Below are positions 44,419 to 53,893 of a stretch of DNA of 64,000 bases, piece by piece (positions within the stretch are counted from its first letter, which is position 1; each line of letters opens with the position of its first letter). This stretch comes from an uncultured Clostridia bacterium (GTDB lineage Bacteria; Bacillota; Clostridia; Peptostreptococcales; Anaerovoracaceae). Made by a program: the position numbers and the translations under genes. The notes beneath the pieces are model-generated. The model was not told the origin of the DNA and did not search any database. It worked only from the letters and a program-made list of their open reading frames with translations. The stretch is from assembly GCA_937900415.1 (NCBI GenBank), contig CALCEY010000012.1, positions 1 through 64,000 of the forward strand, read 5' to 3'.

Positions 44419-46335
44419 TTAAAACAGGTTCTTCCTGTACGTACTGTATAAATTTCTAAGCATGCTCATCTTGGACTGAAGCTCCAGCTGTAAATCCGAC
44501 GCTCTCTGCAAGTCCCCGCAATCGAGAGCTTCCTTCACTCTCGCCAGGAGGCACTTCTTCGATAAGCTGCTCTTTGCAATCTCGTACTTCAGGGAAGTTA
44601 TTTTTTCCCAATTATCTATATCATAATCAGTTGCGTCATCGCCATGAAGCTTCACATATCCTCTTATATCTCTCATATACTCAGGAATGGTCCTGTTATG
44701 AAGCTCTGTTTTCCACTGAGTGAGAGCGTATACCGTATAAGATTCGATAGACGCTTCGGAAAAGACCCCGTCTCCCGATATTGCGGCGACTTTTTCCGGA
44801 TATTTTGTAAACCCTCGCAGATTCTCCCAAACGGTAGCAGGCGCTGCTCCGAACCTGGCATTTCTCTCCTCTTCTGTGAAGTCCTCGAACACATCTTTTT
44901 CAGTTCTGTATTCTCTTTCCTTCTCAAGATAAAAATCCTCTTCTCCAAGGGTCTTGGAAATTGATTTTTCCAGTTCTTTTGGTGTTTTTTTCGCTTCAAG
45001 CGCACTTCTGATACCATCAAGCATAGCCATGTAGCTGCTTGCCAGTATCAGATACGTATTGGACTTCGGATTAGGCGAACGGAGCTCGAATCTCGTCGCT
45101 AAAGGTTTTCTCTCATCTCTTACCAGCCCTATCAGTATGGTTCTGTTCCGCGACGGTTCATGAGCGCTGTGTCCAAGTGAGGTTACTATGCATACGGGGG
45201 CTTCATATCCCGGCTTAAGCCTGTTGAGGGCGTCGAGGGAAGGGCTCACAAAAGGATTGATTACTTCATAGTTTTTCAGTATACCCATAAGTCCTCCGAA
45301 GCCTATGGGGTTTAAAAAGTCTTTTTTCGGTTCTGCAGCTGCAAAAAGGCTTATCACCTTACCCGACTTCGTTCGTGCTGAAACACCCAGATGAGTGTGC
45401 TCTCCGCTTCCGGCTACTCCTTCGACAGGCTTTGCCATGAAGGTGGTCGATAAGCCGAACTGATTGAACACATCCCTTACCACGTATTTTACATGCTTTT
45501 CATTATCGGCAGCCTGCATGGCGTTGGAATATTTCCAGTCTATCTCAAGCTGCTCCATTATGTGGTCATGATTTCCCGTGCGCGTGATTTTGGATTTTAC
45601 GCCGCCGACCTCCTTATGTCCCATTTCCATCTCTATCCCGTAGCAGTCAAGAATTTCCAACGTTTTTTCAAGAGCTGTCCTGACAGGGCCGTACGTTCTT
45701 TTCCAATATTGTTCCTTAAGCTCCTGCGAGGTGGAGAGCTGTTCCTTATCAGCTTTGTCCTCAGGCGTCCTCACCCAGAATTCCAGCTCGGTAGCGCTTG
45801 TTATAAGAATTTCTTCCAAATCCTCGGCGCTGTCTGCTCCGTCTATGTATTCAAACACATAGGGATTTTGACGTAACAGCTCCATAAGGCCGCTTTTAAA
45901 TTGCTCCATTGACTTTTTAAGGATTACTCGCGCTCCCACCTCTGCTTTCTCATTATGTATAAGAAACGCGGGAATTCTGAGGGTTCCTACCGGAAGGCCT
46001 GTTTTCATGGAGATATTGTCGAAATTGTAGTCCACATACCAGTTTACGCTTTTATCCGGTATCATGTCTACCTTCGCATTGTTTAACTCTGCTATTTTAG
46101 GCAAATGTACGCTGGAACCGTCCGTCTGCACGCCGTGCTCTAACATATCGTCCATATCGTCTAAAAACAATTTGACCGGGATTCTCTCGTCTGTGTCGTT
46201 GCCGGCTATATCAAGCCCCACCAGAGATACGAACTGTACCTCGGGATGCGCCTTTAAAATCTCGGCGATTTCTTCATTAGTGTGCTCGCTTGGCGGTATT
46301 TTGAAAAGCATTCGCTCAAAATCAAAATCCAGCAT
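44419..46335 (-). CDS. Glutamine synthetase, long clostridial type
   Basis: 638 aa, well above the about 445-470 of GlnA-type enzymes. The catalytic core has TDGSSVHLPKIAELNNAKVDMIPD (a variant of the DGSS region), SATELEFWV, EMEMGHKEVGGVKSKI, AKPVEGVAGSGEHTHLGVS (ATP/Glu site), NRTILIGLVRD and ATRFELRSPNPKSNTYLILAS (adenylylation-region equivalent). A C-terminal extension of about 200 residues (438-638) is largely helical. It makes glutamine from glutamate and ammonia, unless the divergence signals another gamma-glutamyl ligase role. Confidence 0.85.
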   Translation of the reverse strand: MLDFDFERMLFKIPPSEHTNEEIAEILKAHPEVQFVSLVGLDIAGNDTDERIPVKLFLDDMDDMLEHGVQTDGSSVHLPKIAELNNAKVDMIPDKSVNWYVDYNFDNISMKTGLPVGTLRIPAFLIHNEKAEVGARVILKKSMEQFKSGLMELLRQNPYVFEYIDGADSAEDLEEILITSATELEFWVRTPEDKADKEQLSTSQELKEQYWKRTYGPVRTALEKTLEILDCYGIEMEMGHKEVGGVKSKITRTGNHDHIMEQLEIDWKYSNAMQAADNEKHVKYVVRDVFNQFGLSTTFMAKPVEGVAGSGEHTHLGVSARTKSGKVISLFAAAEPKKDFLNPIGFGGLMGILKNYEVINPFVSPSLDALNRLKPGYEAPVCIVTSLGHSAHEPSRNRTILIGLVRDERKPLATRFELRSPNPKSNTYLILASSYMAMLDGIRSALEAKKTPKELEKSISKTLGEEDFYLEKEREYRTEKDVFEDFTEEERNARFGAAPATVWENLRGFTKYPEKVAAISGDGVFSEASIESYTVYALTQWKTELHNRTIPEYMRDIRGYVKLHGDDATDYDIDNWEKITSLKYEIAKSSLSKKCLLARVKEALDCGDLQRASDLQLELQSKMSMLRNLYSTYRKNLF

Positions 46336-46427
46336 TTTTTATTAACCTCCGTTTTGCAAGTTTTAACATTTTACACTTCTGATGTTTTGCAGATGTGACG
46401 TTTATTATTTATATTTTCCCATATGCC

Positions 46428-46467
46428 GCCAAGTCCCGCCGTATCCGTAGGAGCCGGCAGGACTGGC
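46428..46467 (-). other. Stable hairpin after the UPF0182 gene
   Basis: On the minus strand GCCAGTCCTGCCG and CGGCGGGACTTGGC form a long stem with one bulge, 10 nt past the UPF0182 stop. There is no T run, so it is more likely an mRNA-stabilising or processing structure than a classic terminator. Confidence 0.45.
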
Positions 46468-46476
46468 TTTAAAGCT

Positions 46477-49371
46477 TTATTCAGTTAGCTGATTGAGAGC
46501 GTCTTCAAGCTCTGCCAAATGCTCCCCGTAGGCTGCCCAGTCGCCCGACTGCTGTGCATTCTGTGCGTTTTCGAGAGCCGTTACCGCCTTATCTATCAGC
46601 TCGTCTTGCGAAAGAGTCTGCGAACCTCCCTGAGGGGCTGTAGGTTCGCCGTCCTGACTTCCGTCATTCTCCGAAGAATCGACTCCCTCTTCAGCCTGGT
46701 CGCCAAACAACGATACGAGACACTCCGCAAGGCTTTCTTCATATGCTATCTTATCGCCGTAAGCCATGATTATTCTCTTAACCTCAGGGATACTCGAGTT
46801 AGTCGCTTCCAGGTATACAGGCTCAACATACAATATGGAGGAATTTATAGGTATTATAAACATGTTTCCTCTGCTGTATTTTGCTCCCGACGAATTCCAG
46901 AGGGAGAATTCCTTTGAAATCTCCGTATTCTGGTCAATCTGGGCTTCAACCTGTTCCGGTCCGTAAATGGTTCTGCTCTTAGGGAACTGGTAAAGTACCA
47001 GCTCGCCGTAATTATCTCCGTCATTTCTTGCTACAAACAACGCCGTCATATTCTTCTTGGTCTTAGGAGTATAAGGTATTGAGTTGAAGAACTCTGCCTT
47101 TTCCTCTCCCGGAAGCTTGGCGATGTAATAGCTTGGAGTTATCTGAACCTGTTCCGTTCCGTAAATCTCATAAGCTATGTCCCACTGATCTTCATTCAGA
47201 TAGAACGCGCTGATGTCCTCCATGTGGTATCTTGCATATATATCCGCCTGAATTTCAAACAATCTGTTAGGATAACGGATATGGGACTTGATTCCTTCAG
47301 GCATTTCATCGAAATCCTTGAAGAGCTCAGGATATATTTTGGCATAGGTCTGAGCGATAGGATCTTTCTCATCTACCACGTAGAAATTTACATCTCCATT
47401 GTATGCGTCAACTACTACTTTGATGGAGTTCCTTATATAATTGGTGCCGTTTGCGTCGCAAGGCTGAGAGTAAGGATAATTGGAGCTTGTAGTATATGCG
47501 TCCACCATCCAGTAAAGCTTACCGTCAACGACTACCATATACGGGTCGCTTTCATAATTCAGATAAGGCATTATGGTTCTGATTCTGTCCATAACGTTTC
47601 TGTGAATTATGATTTTTGAATCGCTGTCTATATTAGAAGAAACCAGGAGCTTGAAGCTTCTTTCATTTATAGCGAATACCAGGCGGTTGAAAAGATTCAT
47701 ATTTATTCCCGCCGTTCCCTCGTACTGAGCATACTGGTTGCTGTCGCCGGAAGGATAGTCGAATTCCGGCTCATTGGTTCCCACTACGACATAATCGTTG
47801 GAAAGCTCTCCGAAGTAAATTTCCGGTCTTGTAATTTTAAGCTCGTCAACGCTTGATTCAGGAGGAATATTTCCCACCAGAACATCCGGCTGGCCGCTGG
47901 CAGTAACCTGGTTTACCTGCGAAATCGTTACGCCGTAGCCGTGAGTATATTTCAGGTGACGGTTGAGCCATGATTCACCTGTTTTTGTCTCGTCAATTTC
48001 CCTCGTAGACAGATATGTCTGGGTATACTTGCCGTTGATCATATATCTGTCGTTATCTACATCGTTGAAGGTATAATATTGACGTATACTTTGCGTCTGA
48101 TTATAAAATTGTTTTGTAGGATTAAAGTCGTTAATACGTATATTGTTTATTGTTTCCGTGTTTTCATTTATATCGGTCGCAGAAAGGCTGTTATCCGCTT
48201 CAAAAGCCTTTATCGAAACGTCGTCCAGCTGATAAGCGTACTGGGTATATTCTATATTTCTTTCGATATATTTTGATTCCTTGCCCAGCTCGTCAGGAGA
48301 AACGATTACAGTCTGCACCAGCAGCTCGGCACCGCTTCCTACGAGACCCACGGCTATCATTATCACAGGAACGGTCAAAAGTTTTTTATACTGTCTTTTC
48401 TTCATGAAAACTACGAAAAGAACTGCCGCAATTACTGAGAGCGCGCAAAGAATTCTAAGCTTCCAAAGAGTTATATTGACATCGGTAAATCCGGCTCCAT
48501 ATACGGCTCCGCTATGGGAATGAAGCAAGTCAAACTGTTGCAGGAAGAAGTTGATTCCCAGCATTATGAAGAAAATAAAACCGAGAACGCCTATCTTGCC
48601 GGAAGCAATTTTGAAAAGTTGTTTGAAGTTGGCGTCGTCGAACTGCTTTTTCTGTCTCGGCCTTGATTCAAACCTTCTGCCTGTAAAGGCCTCCGTAAAC
48701 TTTCCGAACATATCGCCGGATCCGCCTTTGTTTCCAGCATTTCCGCCTTCGCCGAAACGCTGACTCTCGTCTTCATAAACATTGCCGTCTACATTTTCAG
48801 CTCCCGGAGGAACGGTTTCCTTAAACACGTCCGGAGTTCTTACCGTCAGCAACACTGTATAATATATAACCGTCATTATTATAAAGCCTATAATGACGCC
48901 TATCATTATTTCATTAAGCTGAGTAAGAAAATCCAGCTTGAAGATATAGAATGAAATGTCAAAATTAAACAGCGGATCGGTAATATCAAAATCCGTGCTG
49001 TTGGCGAATTTCAATATATCAAACCACAGCTGCCATACAGTCATCACAGTGGCAAATATGCCAAAGACCACCGCAAGCAATACCGTAGTTCTCTTTAGCC
49101 TCTTCATATTGGTTGGTTCAGATGACGCTATCTGTGAAAAATATCCTTTTCTGAGCATTCCCAGATACAGATAAACCAATAAGGTTATGACTATGAACGT
49201 CGGCACTCCTACCGTCAGCTGAGTGGTCAGCTGCTTAAAGAATACCGAAAGGTAGCCCATCTCCTTAAACCACATAAAATCCGCAATGAATCCAATCAGT
49301 CCGAGAAAAGCAACAATTATCAGCACAACTGCCAATAGTATAATCGATGCTTTTCGGTTAGTTTTACTCAT
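46477..49371 (-). CDS. UPF0182 family large membrane protein
   Basis: 964 aa. Seven or so membrane spans fill the first about 330 residues, interrupted by a cytosolic loop rich in Gly/Asp/Arg (about 195-245). A large extracytoplasmic domain of about 550 residues follows, then a Ser/Gln/Glu-rich linker and a final helical segment (about 915-960). This is the architecture of UPF0182 proteins in Clostridia and Actinobacteria; no function is established to my knowledge. It shares its start with the stop of a zinc-ribbon membrane protein, so the two are co-translated. Confidence 0.85.
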   Translation of the reverse strand: MSKTNRKASIILLAVVLIIVAFLGLIGFIADFMWFKEMGYLSVFFKQLTTQLTVGVPTFIVITLLVYLYLGMLRKGYFSQIASSEPTNMKRLKRTTVLLAVVFGIFATVMTVWQLWFDILKFANSTDFDITDPLFNFDISFYIFKLDFLTQLNEIMIGVIIGFIIMTVIYYTVLLTVRTPDVFKETVPPGAENVDGNVYEDESQRFGEGGNAGNKGGSGDMFGKFTEAFTGRRFESRPRQKKQFDDANFKQLFKIASGKIGVLGFIFFIMLGINFFLQQFDLLHSHSGAVYGAGFTDVNITLWKLRILCALSVIAAVLFVVFMKKRQYKKLLTVPVIMIAVGLVGSGAELLVQTVIVSPDELGKESKYIERNIEYTQYAYQLDDVSIKAFEADNSLSATDINENTETINNIRINDFNPTKQFYNQTQSIRQYYTFNDVDNDRYMINGKYTQTYLSTREIDETKTGESWLNRHLKYTHGYGVTISQVNQVTASGQPDVLVGNIPPESSVDELKITRPEIYFGELSNDYVVVGTNEPEFDYPSGDSNQYAQYEGTAGINMNLFNRLVFAINERSFKLLVSSNIDSDSKIIIHRNVMDRIRTIMPYLNYESDPYMVVVDGKLYWMVDAYTTSSNYPYSQPCDANGTNYIRNSIKVVVDAYNGDVNFYVVDEKDPIAQTYAKIYPELFKDFDEMPEGIKSHIRYPNRLFEIQADIYARYHMEDISAFYLNEDQWDIAYEIYGTEQVQITPSYYIAKLPGEEKAEFFNSIPYTPKTKKNMTALFVARNDGDNYGELVLYQFPKSRTIYGPEQVEAQIDQNTEISKEFSLWNSSGAKYSRGNMFIIPINSSILYVEPVYLEATNSSIPEVKRIIMAYGDKIAYEESLAECLVSLFGDQAEEGVDSSENDGSQDGEPTAPQGGSQTLSQDELIDKAVTALENAQNAQQSGDWAAYGEHLAELEDALNQLTE

Positions 49372-51443
49372 TATAATTTCTCCTCCTTTACCTCTTTGAC
49401 TGCTATTTCATTTGCCGAAGACGCAAGGTGAACAGACTCGTATACAGCTGTCTCTCCTCCGTCCTCGTTAGCATAAGTAATCTTTGTCAAAACATAATAC
49501 CCGGCTTCTCCGGTTCTTATCTCCCCGATTTCAAGCTTGTTTATTCCTACAGTTCCCTCCGGAAGCGTTTCCTTATCCTTTAGCTGATTGTAGTAAATTA
49601 TTACGCTTTCAACTATTTGTCTTCCTGAATATATATCCTTGCCGTCATCGCCGGTCTTCCAAACGCTGTTTTCAAATTCGCTCGTCGTGGAAAGTTCTTC
49701 AAAGGCATATTCTTTGTCAGAATCATATCTGAGGCTTATATTCTCAGAAATATTTCCTATATTGGAAGCGCCTGCCGAAGTTTCGTTTATATATTCGGTA
49801 ATGTAAGTCGTCTCTATCACCGGTTCCTTCGAAGCATTTGCTCCTTCATCCTTACCGGTGAAAACGCTCGTAACCGAAGCGATGAATTTATCAACTCCTT
49901 TTGAGAATCCGCTTTCAGGAGCTATGAGCTTTACCCCTATAACGACTACTTCTATGGCTACCAGTATGGCCAGGAATATTATGATAATTTTCAAAACCGG
50001 CCGGCGGCCTTTTCTCACTTCTTCGTCGTCTTCATCATCTTCGCCGAAGTCTTCGAAGCGTATCTTTTCTGCTTTTTCTTCTTTTCCGGAAGCATCATCG
50101 CAGCCATCACCAACGCCGCTGTCAGCGTCAATAACGTCACGGGGAAATACGTCTGAAAATCTGAGCTTTGCCTTTTCCTTATGCTCTTCCTCAACTTCTT
50201 CTCCCGCTTCGGTTTCAGAATCTCCCTCCGGCTGAAAGGGAGGCGCTTCTGCGCTGTCCTCTCTTTCTTCATACGCTTCCGCCTCTTGCTTCGCATCGCC
50301 TGATTCCTCTGCCCCTGCATCCGGCTCTGTCAGAGCTTGCTCAGCAGGCGGCTCCTTCGGCAGCTTCTCACATTCTTCCGCGCCTACTTCGCCGTTTGCG
50401 GCGGCTTCACCTTCTTCACAGGCTGCAGCGTTCACGGCTGCTCCGGCTGCGACGCCCAAAGCGGCAGTTCCCAAAGCGGCAGCTGCAATTGTACTTGCCT
50501 CTCCCCTTGCTTCGTCCTGAGCTATGCCGTTCTTACAAGCAGTTTCTGCGGTTTCAACGCTTTCATCACCATTGCAAGACTTCTGCTCCGCCTCTCCCTG
50601 CGCCATTAAGACAGCTGTCTTAGGCGGCATTGCAATTCCCACTTCTTGCAATGGGTTTTCACGAAAAATTGCCGGCTCTACAAATATATCTTCAAAGGCA
50701 GGCGGTTCCTTTACCGGCTCCTGTTTTTCCCCCGAAGCTGTCAGCGACTGCCACTGCGCTCTATGCTCTTCTTCCAGCTTTTCAATGTGGGCTTTTTCTC
50801 TGTCAAGAAGCTCTTGAAAAGCGTCCCTCTTTGCATTATAGGTATAAAACTTGTCCTTTGCTCCGTCTATATCCTCCCGCCTGTACTGAAGAGTCATTTC
50901 CAGCTCTTTTTCCGCGTCCTGAGAAACCTGACTCGGCGCTTCTCCAAACAGCTCTCTTTCGAGCTCTTCTATGGATAAGCCTGCTTCCGCTTCTTCCTTT
51001 CGCGTATCGTTTCCAAGTTCTGCAAAGGTTCCTGATACTTCGCTCTGTCTGTCCGCAGCTTCCTTTTGCTCATCTGCAGTTTTCTCATCTATCGGAACTA
51101 TTTTCTTAACATTCACTTCTCTGCTTCTGTTTTTCTTTTCAAGAACGTCGTCCCAATTAAATTTAAAATCCTCGTCATCCTTTGACGAGCGGCTTCCAGG
51201 AAAACCGTCGAGATTCCAATTAAAATCTAAGGACTCCCTCTTTGGCTCACTGCTGTATTCTTTAATTTCCCTGGAAATTTCCTCCGTTCTGCGCTGGGCT
51301 TCGAGCTTAAACGGCGGATTAAAAACGACATCCGAATATCTGCTTTCGCTTTGTCCTGTTTCCTCTTTTCTTACTCTGGTGCCGCACCGTGCGCAAAAGA
51401 CGTCGCCGTCATGCAATTTATTGCCGCATTTTGTACAAAACAT
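49371..51443 (-). CDS. Zinc-ribbon single-span membrane protein with acidic linker
   Basis: 690 aa, no named function. A zinc ribbon at the N-terminus (FCTKCGNKLHDGDVFCARCG) is followed by about 480 residues of low-complexity, Glu/Ala-rich, probably disordered sequence. A single membrane span (about 506-528, LKIIIIFLAILVAIEVVVIGVKLI) follows, then an extracytoplasmic domain of about 160 residues that looks like the NTF2-like C-terminal domains of similar proteins. So the ribbon faces the cytosol and the folded domain is outside. It is 14 bp after another single-span protein. Confidence 0.75.
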   Translation of the reverse strand: MFCTKCGNKLHDGDVFCARCGTRVRKEETGQSESRYSDVVFNPPFKLEAQRRTEEISREIKEYSSEPKRESLDFNWNLDGFPGSRSSKDDEDFKFNWDDVLEKKNRSREVNVKKIVPIDEKTADEQKEAADRQSEVSGTFAELGNDTRKEEAEAGLSIEELERELFGEAPSQVSQDAEKELEMTLQYRREDIDGAKDKFYTYNAKRDAFQELLDREKAHIEKLEEEHRAQWQSLTASGEKQEPVKEPPAFEDIFVEPAIFRENPLQEVGIAMPPKTAVLMAQGEAEQKSCNGDESVETAETACKNGIAQDEARGEASTIAAAALGTAALGVAAGAAVNAAACEEGEAAANGEVGAEECEKLPKEPPAEQALTEPDAGAEESGDAKQEAEAYEEREDSAEAPPFQPEGDSETEAGEEVEEEHKEKAKLRFSDVFPRDVIDADSGVGDGCDDASGKEEKAEKIRFEDFGEDDEDDEEVRKGRRPVLKIIIIFLAILVAIEVVVIGVKLIAPESGFSKGVDKFIASVTSVFTGKDEGANASKEPVIETTYITEYINETSAGASNIGNISENISLRYDSDKEYAFEELSTTSEFENSVWKTGDDGKDIYSGRQIVESVIIYYNQLKDKETLPEGTVGINKLEIGEIRTGEAGYYVLTKITYANEDGGETAVYESVHLASSANEIAVKEVKEEKL

Positions 51444-51457
51444 TTTTATGCCTCCGT

Positions 51458-52390
51458 CTAATCTCTTATTTGTTTTTCCAGCTCTTCTTCCGTAAACACA
51501 CGGCCGGATCTGGCAGTATTAAAGTTATCTTTCCCGAATTTGCCGTACCTCTTAATGTCTTCAACCCGGGCAATTTCTTCGGGGATTATTTTTTCTTTCA
51601 GGACTTCCCTGCTGTCTCCATACTGTTCGCTGCAAGACTCAGCCTCGATGAAATTTTCCTCTCCAGCGGGCTCTGACTCTGCGCCTAAGGTTTCCTCTTC
51701 AGCCAGCCTATCCTCGTTTTCTGCGCCGGAAAAACGCTTGACCTCCTCTTTAAGGCCTTTTTCGTCCTTGTATCCGACATATCTTATCCTGAGCTCAGCA
51801 CTTTGAATTTTTATCTGCACCTCTTGCAAATCCTTGGCTGAAGCTTTGGCAATTTCTTCTATGAGCTCCTCCGGAAAGATCACATTCTTTTTACATTCTC
51901 TCAGAAGATTCTCCCTTTCTTCACTGCAAAGCACCTCTTTATTATGGTTCGGCTGCTCCGCTTCTACAGGCTTAATATCTGTTTCAGCTTCTCTGCCCGG
52001 AACTGAAATTTTTTCAGAAGGCTTTAATTCTGCTTCAAAGACTGCCGCTTCCTGTTCCAAAGCGTTGCCATCCGTACCCTTAACGGCTTCCGGCGCATGA
52101 ATCTCAACGGCCTCCTTTTTCTCCTCTTTTCCCTCGGCCGCTTCATCAATTCCTGCTCTTTTGTTCTCTCCGGTCTCTTTAGCCGCCTTGGCCTCCAAAA
52201 GCTGCTTTATATACAGTTCCTCGTCGAAATTCAGGTCTTCGCCATCTTTGCCGTCTTTTCTTGCTATTCTTATTACTGCAATCAAAATTATAAAAATGAC
52301 AAGTACTGCCCCTCCAATCATCACTGCGTCAGATTGTTCGCGGCAGAATTCAATAATTTTATCATATAATTGCCTGAAGCTTTCAAGCAT
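51458..52390 (-). CDS. Membrane-anchored acidic protein of unknown function
   Basis: 310 aa from the ATG at 52390, which has GGAG 9 nt upstream; longer readings lack a site. One membrane span (about 22-44, AVMIGGAVLVIFIILIAVIRIA) is followed by a cytosolic tail that is strongly charged and Glu/Lys-rich, with probable coiled-coil stretches and no domain I recognise. Its composition resembles the linker of the zinc-ribbon protein encoded next. The two and UPF0182 form a three-gene membrane cluster. Possibly a scaffold; this is a guess. Confidence 0.6.
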   Translation of the reverse strand: MLESFRQLYDKIIEFCREQSDAVMIGGAVLVIFIILIAVIRIARKDGKDGEDLNFDEELYIKQLLEAKAAKETGENKRAGIDEAAEGKEEKKEAVEIHAPEAVKGTDGNALEQEAAVFEAELKPSEKISVPGREAETDIKPVEAEQPNHNKEVLCSEERENLLRECKKNVIFPEELIEEIAKASAKDLQEVQIKIQSAELRIRYVGYKDEKGLKEEVKRFSGAENEDRLAEEETLGAESEPAGEENFIEAESCSEQYGDSREVLKEKIIPEEIARVEDIKRYGKFGKDNFNTARSGRVFTEEELEKQIRD

Positions 52391-52528
52391 AACAACTTTC
52401 TCCATTCTATAGTTCTCTTCATTATATAACAAACAATCTCTAAATGCAAAGGAAAAAGCGTTTAATAATTGGTATTTAAATGTTAAATAAACTCTAATCA
52501 CATAAATAAAACACTGTTTCCAGTTCAC

Positions 52529-52797
52529 ATATAAAAATTACGCAGACTTGCGCTCCCGCCATGTAATATCCCTGCCAATCAGCTCCGCAGGCTTAACCGC
52601 CTGCGCCCGCGCTTCGACTCCTTGAAGCAGCGGAAAAAAAGTGCTATCATGTATAATAACATGAAAAATAATCTTGCGCAGGGGAAGCAGGCAAAATTCC
52701 CGGCTAAAACCATACGCAGGCTGAAAAAAGCCGCGTCAAGCTAAAACGCCGGCGCAGGCTTTATGAGAATTCCCCAGACTTCAAAGGAGGAGGCTTT
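52529..52797. other. Control region upstream of the CYTH gene
   Basis: Non-coding. TATAAT at 52652-52657 lies inside a dyad TCATGTataataACATGA (52648-52665), a possible -10 under regulator control; no good -35 is seen. A GC-rich inverted repeat (GCAGGC...GCCTGC) lies near 52585-52604. AAAGGAGGAGG at about 52780-52791 is the CYTH ribosome binding site. Confidence 0.4.
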
Positions 52798-53379
52798 ATG
52801 CTTGAAGTAGAAATAAAAGCTTTTACGGGCAGTCGAACAGAAAGCTCCATAGAAAGCACCGCAATAAAACTGGGCTTCACAAAGGATGACGTTCTTGAGG
52901 AAACTGACCTATATTTTAACGGCAACGACCGTAATTTCATAAAAACGGATGAGGCACTCCGCCTGAGAACCTGTCTAAGTCTGACGAAGGGCACGTCAGA
53001 ATCTTACATAACCTACAAAGGTCCCAAGCTGGACGATCGTTCCAGCACGAGAAAGGAATTTGAAACGGCAGTCGGAAGCTTCGACGTCATGAAGGCCTTA
53101 CTTGCTTCTCTGGGTTATACGCAGGCCTTTACTATAAGTAAAACAAGAAAAACATGGATACTGAACCGCTCAGACGATAAGCCGCAGATTACTTTGTGCA
53201 TAGATTCCGTCACAGGTCTTGGAAATTATGCAGAGCTTGAAACTCTTGTAAATTCACCGGAAGATGTTCAGCGCGCCACCGACATGCTTTTAGACATGCT
53301 AAACGCTTTTAATATACCAAGGGAAAATCTTACAAGAAAATCTTATCTCGAGCTGCTTTTTATGGCAAATAAATGTTGA
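52798..53379 (+). CDS. CYTH domain protein (class IV adenylate cyclase-like)
   Basis: 193 aa CYTH/triphosphate tunnel protein. The diagnostic ExExK motif is at the very start (LEVEIKAF, Glu3-Glu5-Lys7). ALRLRT supplies tunnel arginines, YITYKGPK a lysine, RKEFE and ELETLV the metal-binding acids. The class includes CyaB-type adenylate cyclases, thiamine triphosphatases and inorganic triphosphatases. The CyaB-like pattern is suggested by the length, but the reaction is not certain. An AGGAGGAGG site lies just upstream. darA follows 113 bp later. Confidence 0.82.
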   Translation: MLEVEIKAFTGSRTESSIESTAIKLGFTKDDVLEETDLYFNGNDRNFIKTDEALRLRTCLSLTKGTSESYITYKGPKLDDRSSTRKEFETAVGSFDVMKALLASLGYTQAFTISKTRKTWILNRSDDKPQITLCIDSVTGLGNYAELETLVNSPEDVQRATDMLLDMLNAFNIPRENLTRKSYLELLFMANKC

Positions 53380-53404
53380 GAACTCAACAGCCGTATAGTA
53401 TAAT
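53376..53404 (+). promoter_or_regulatory. Promoter of darA
   Basis: TTGAGA (53376-53381, overlapping the CYTH stop codon), 17-bp spacer, TATAAT (53399-53404); start expected near 53411, about 80 nt before the darA ATG. Confidence 0.72.
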
Positions 53405-53492
53405 ATTTAAAATAAGATTACGCATTTACTTACAAAAAACAAAAAGCTTCAATGTGTTGCAATAAATCGGCTGAAGCCATGGAGGTGTATTT

Positions 53493-53846
53493 ATGGATAA
53501 TAACACAAAGAAAAAACTCGTCTTTGCAATTTTACAAGGAGACGACTATGAGCAGGTTGTAAGAGAACTCAACAAAAACGGTTTTTATGTAACTCTGCTT
53601 AATTCCGTGGGCGGCTTCCTTAAAAAGCGCAGCGTCACGATTATGATAGGCTTAGAGGAGGCTCGTCTGGAAGATCTGCTTGCTATTTTGAAGGAGGAAG
53701 CAGGAGAAAGAATAGAAACCGTATATCAGACGCCTGCCGTAACCGGCGGCCCTATGATGGGTATTCCTCCTACAATCCCTATGGATGTAAACTGCGGAGG
53801 AGTAACCATATTCGTCCTTGACATGGAACAAATGGTCAGATTCTAA
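53493..53846 (+). CDS. darA: Cyclic-di-AMP receptor DarA/PstA (PII-like)
   Basis: 117 aa, close to the about 109 of characterised DarA/PstA proteins. Trimeric PII-like proteins bind c-di-AMP between subunits. Family marks: KKLVFAILQGDDYEQVVRELNKNGFYVTLLNSVGGFLKKRSVTIMIGLEE (start), the long T/B-loop region GERIETVYQTPA and the end GGVTIFVLDMEQMVRF. It signals c-di-AMP levels to unknown partners, probably for osmotic or nitrogen balance. The mobile element begins 7 bp after its stop, leaving the gene intact. Confidence 0.92.
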   Translation: MDNNTKKKLVFAILQGDDYEQVVRELNKNGFYVTLLNSVGGFLKKRSVTIMIGLEEARLEDLLAILKEEAGERIETVYQTPAVTGGPMMGIPPTIPMDVNCGGVTIFVLDMEQMVRF

Positions 53847-53852
53847 AAACAG

Positions 53853-53889
53853 GGGGCTTCTCACAAAGGGGCACACCCATAAGGAAGTA
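53853..53889 (+). repeat. Left terminal inverted repeat of the element
   Basis: GGGGCTTCTCAC, 14 bp, ATAAGGAAGTA. The same two blocks occur inverted at 61953-61990 with a 15-bp spacer. These are probably recombinase recognition arms. Confidence 0.8.
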
Positions 53890-53893
53890 ATTG

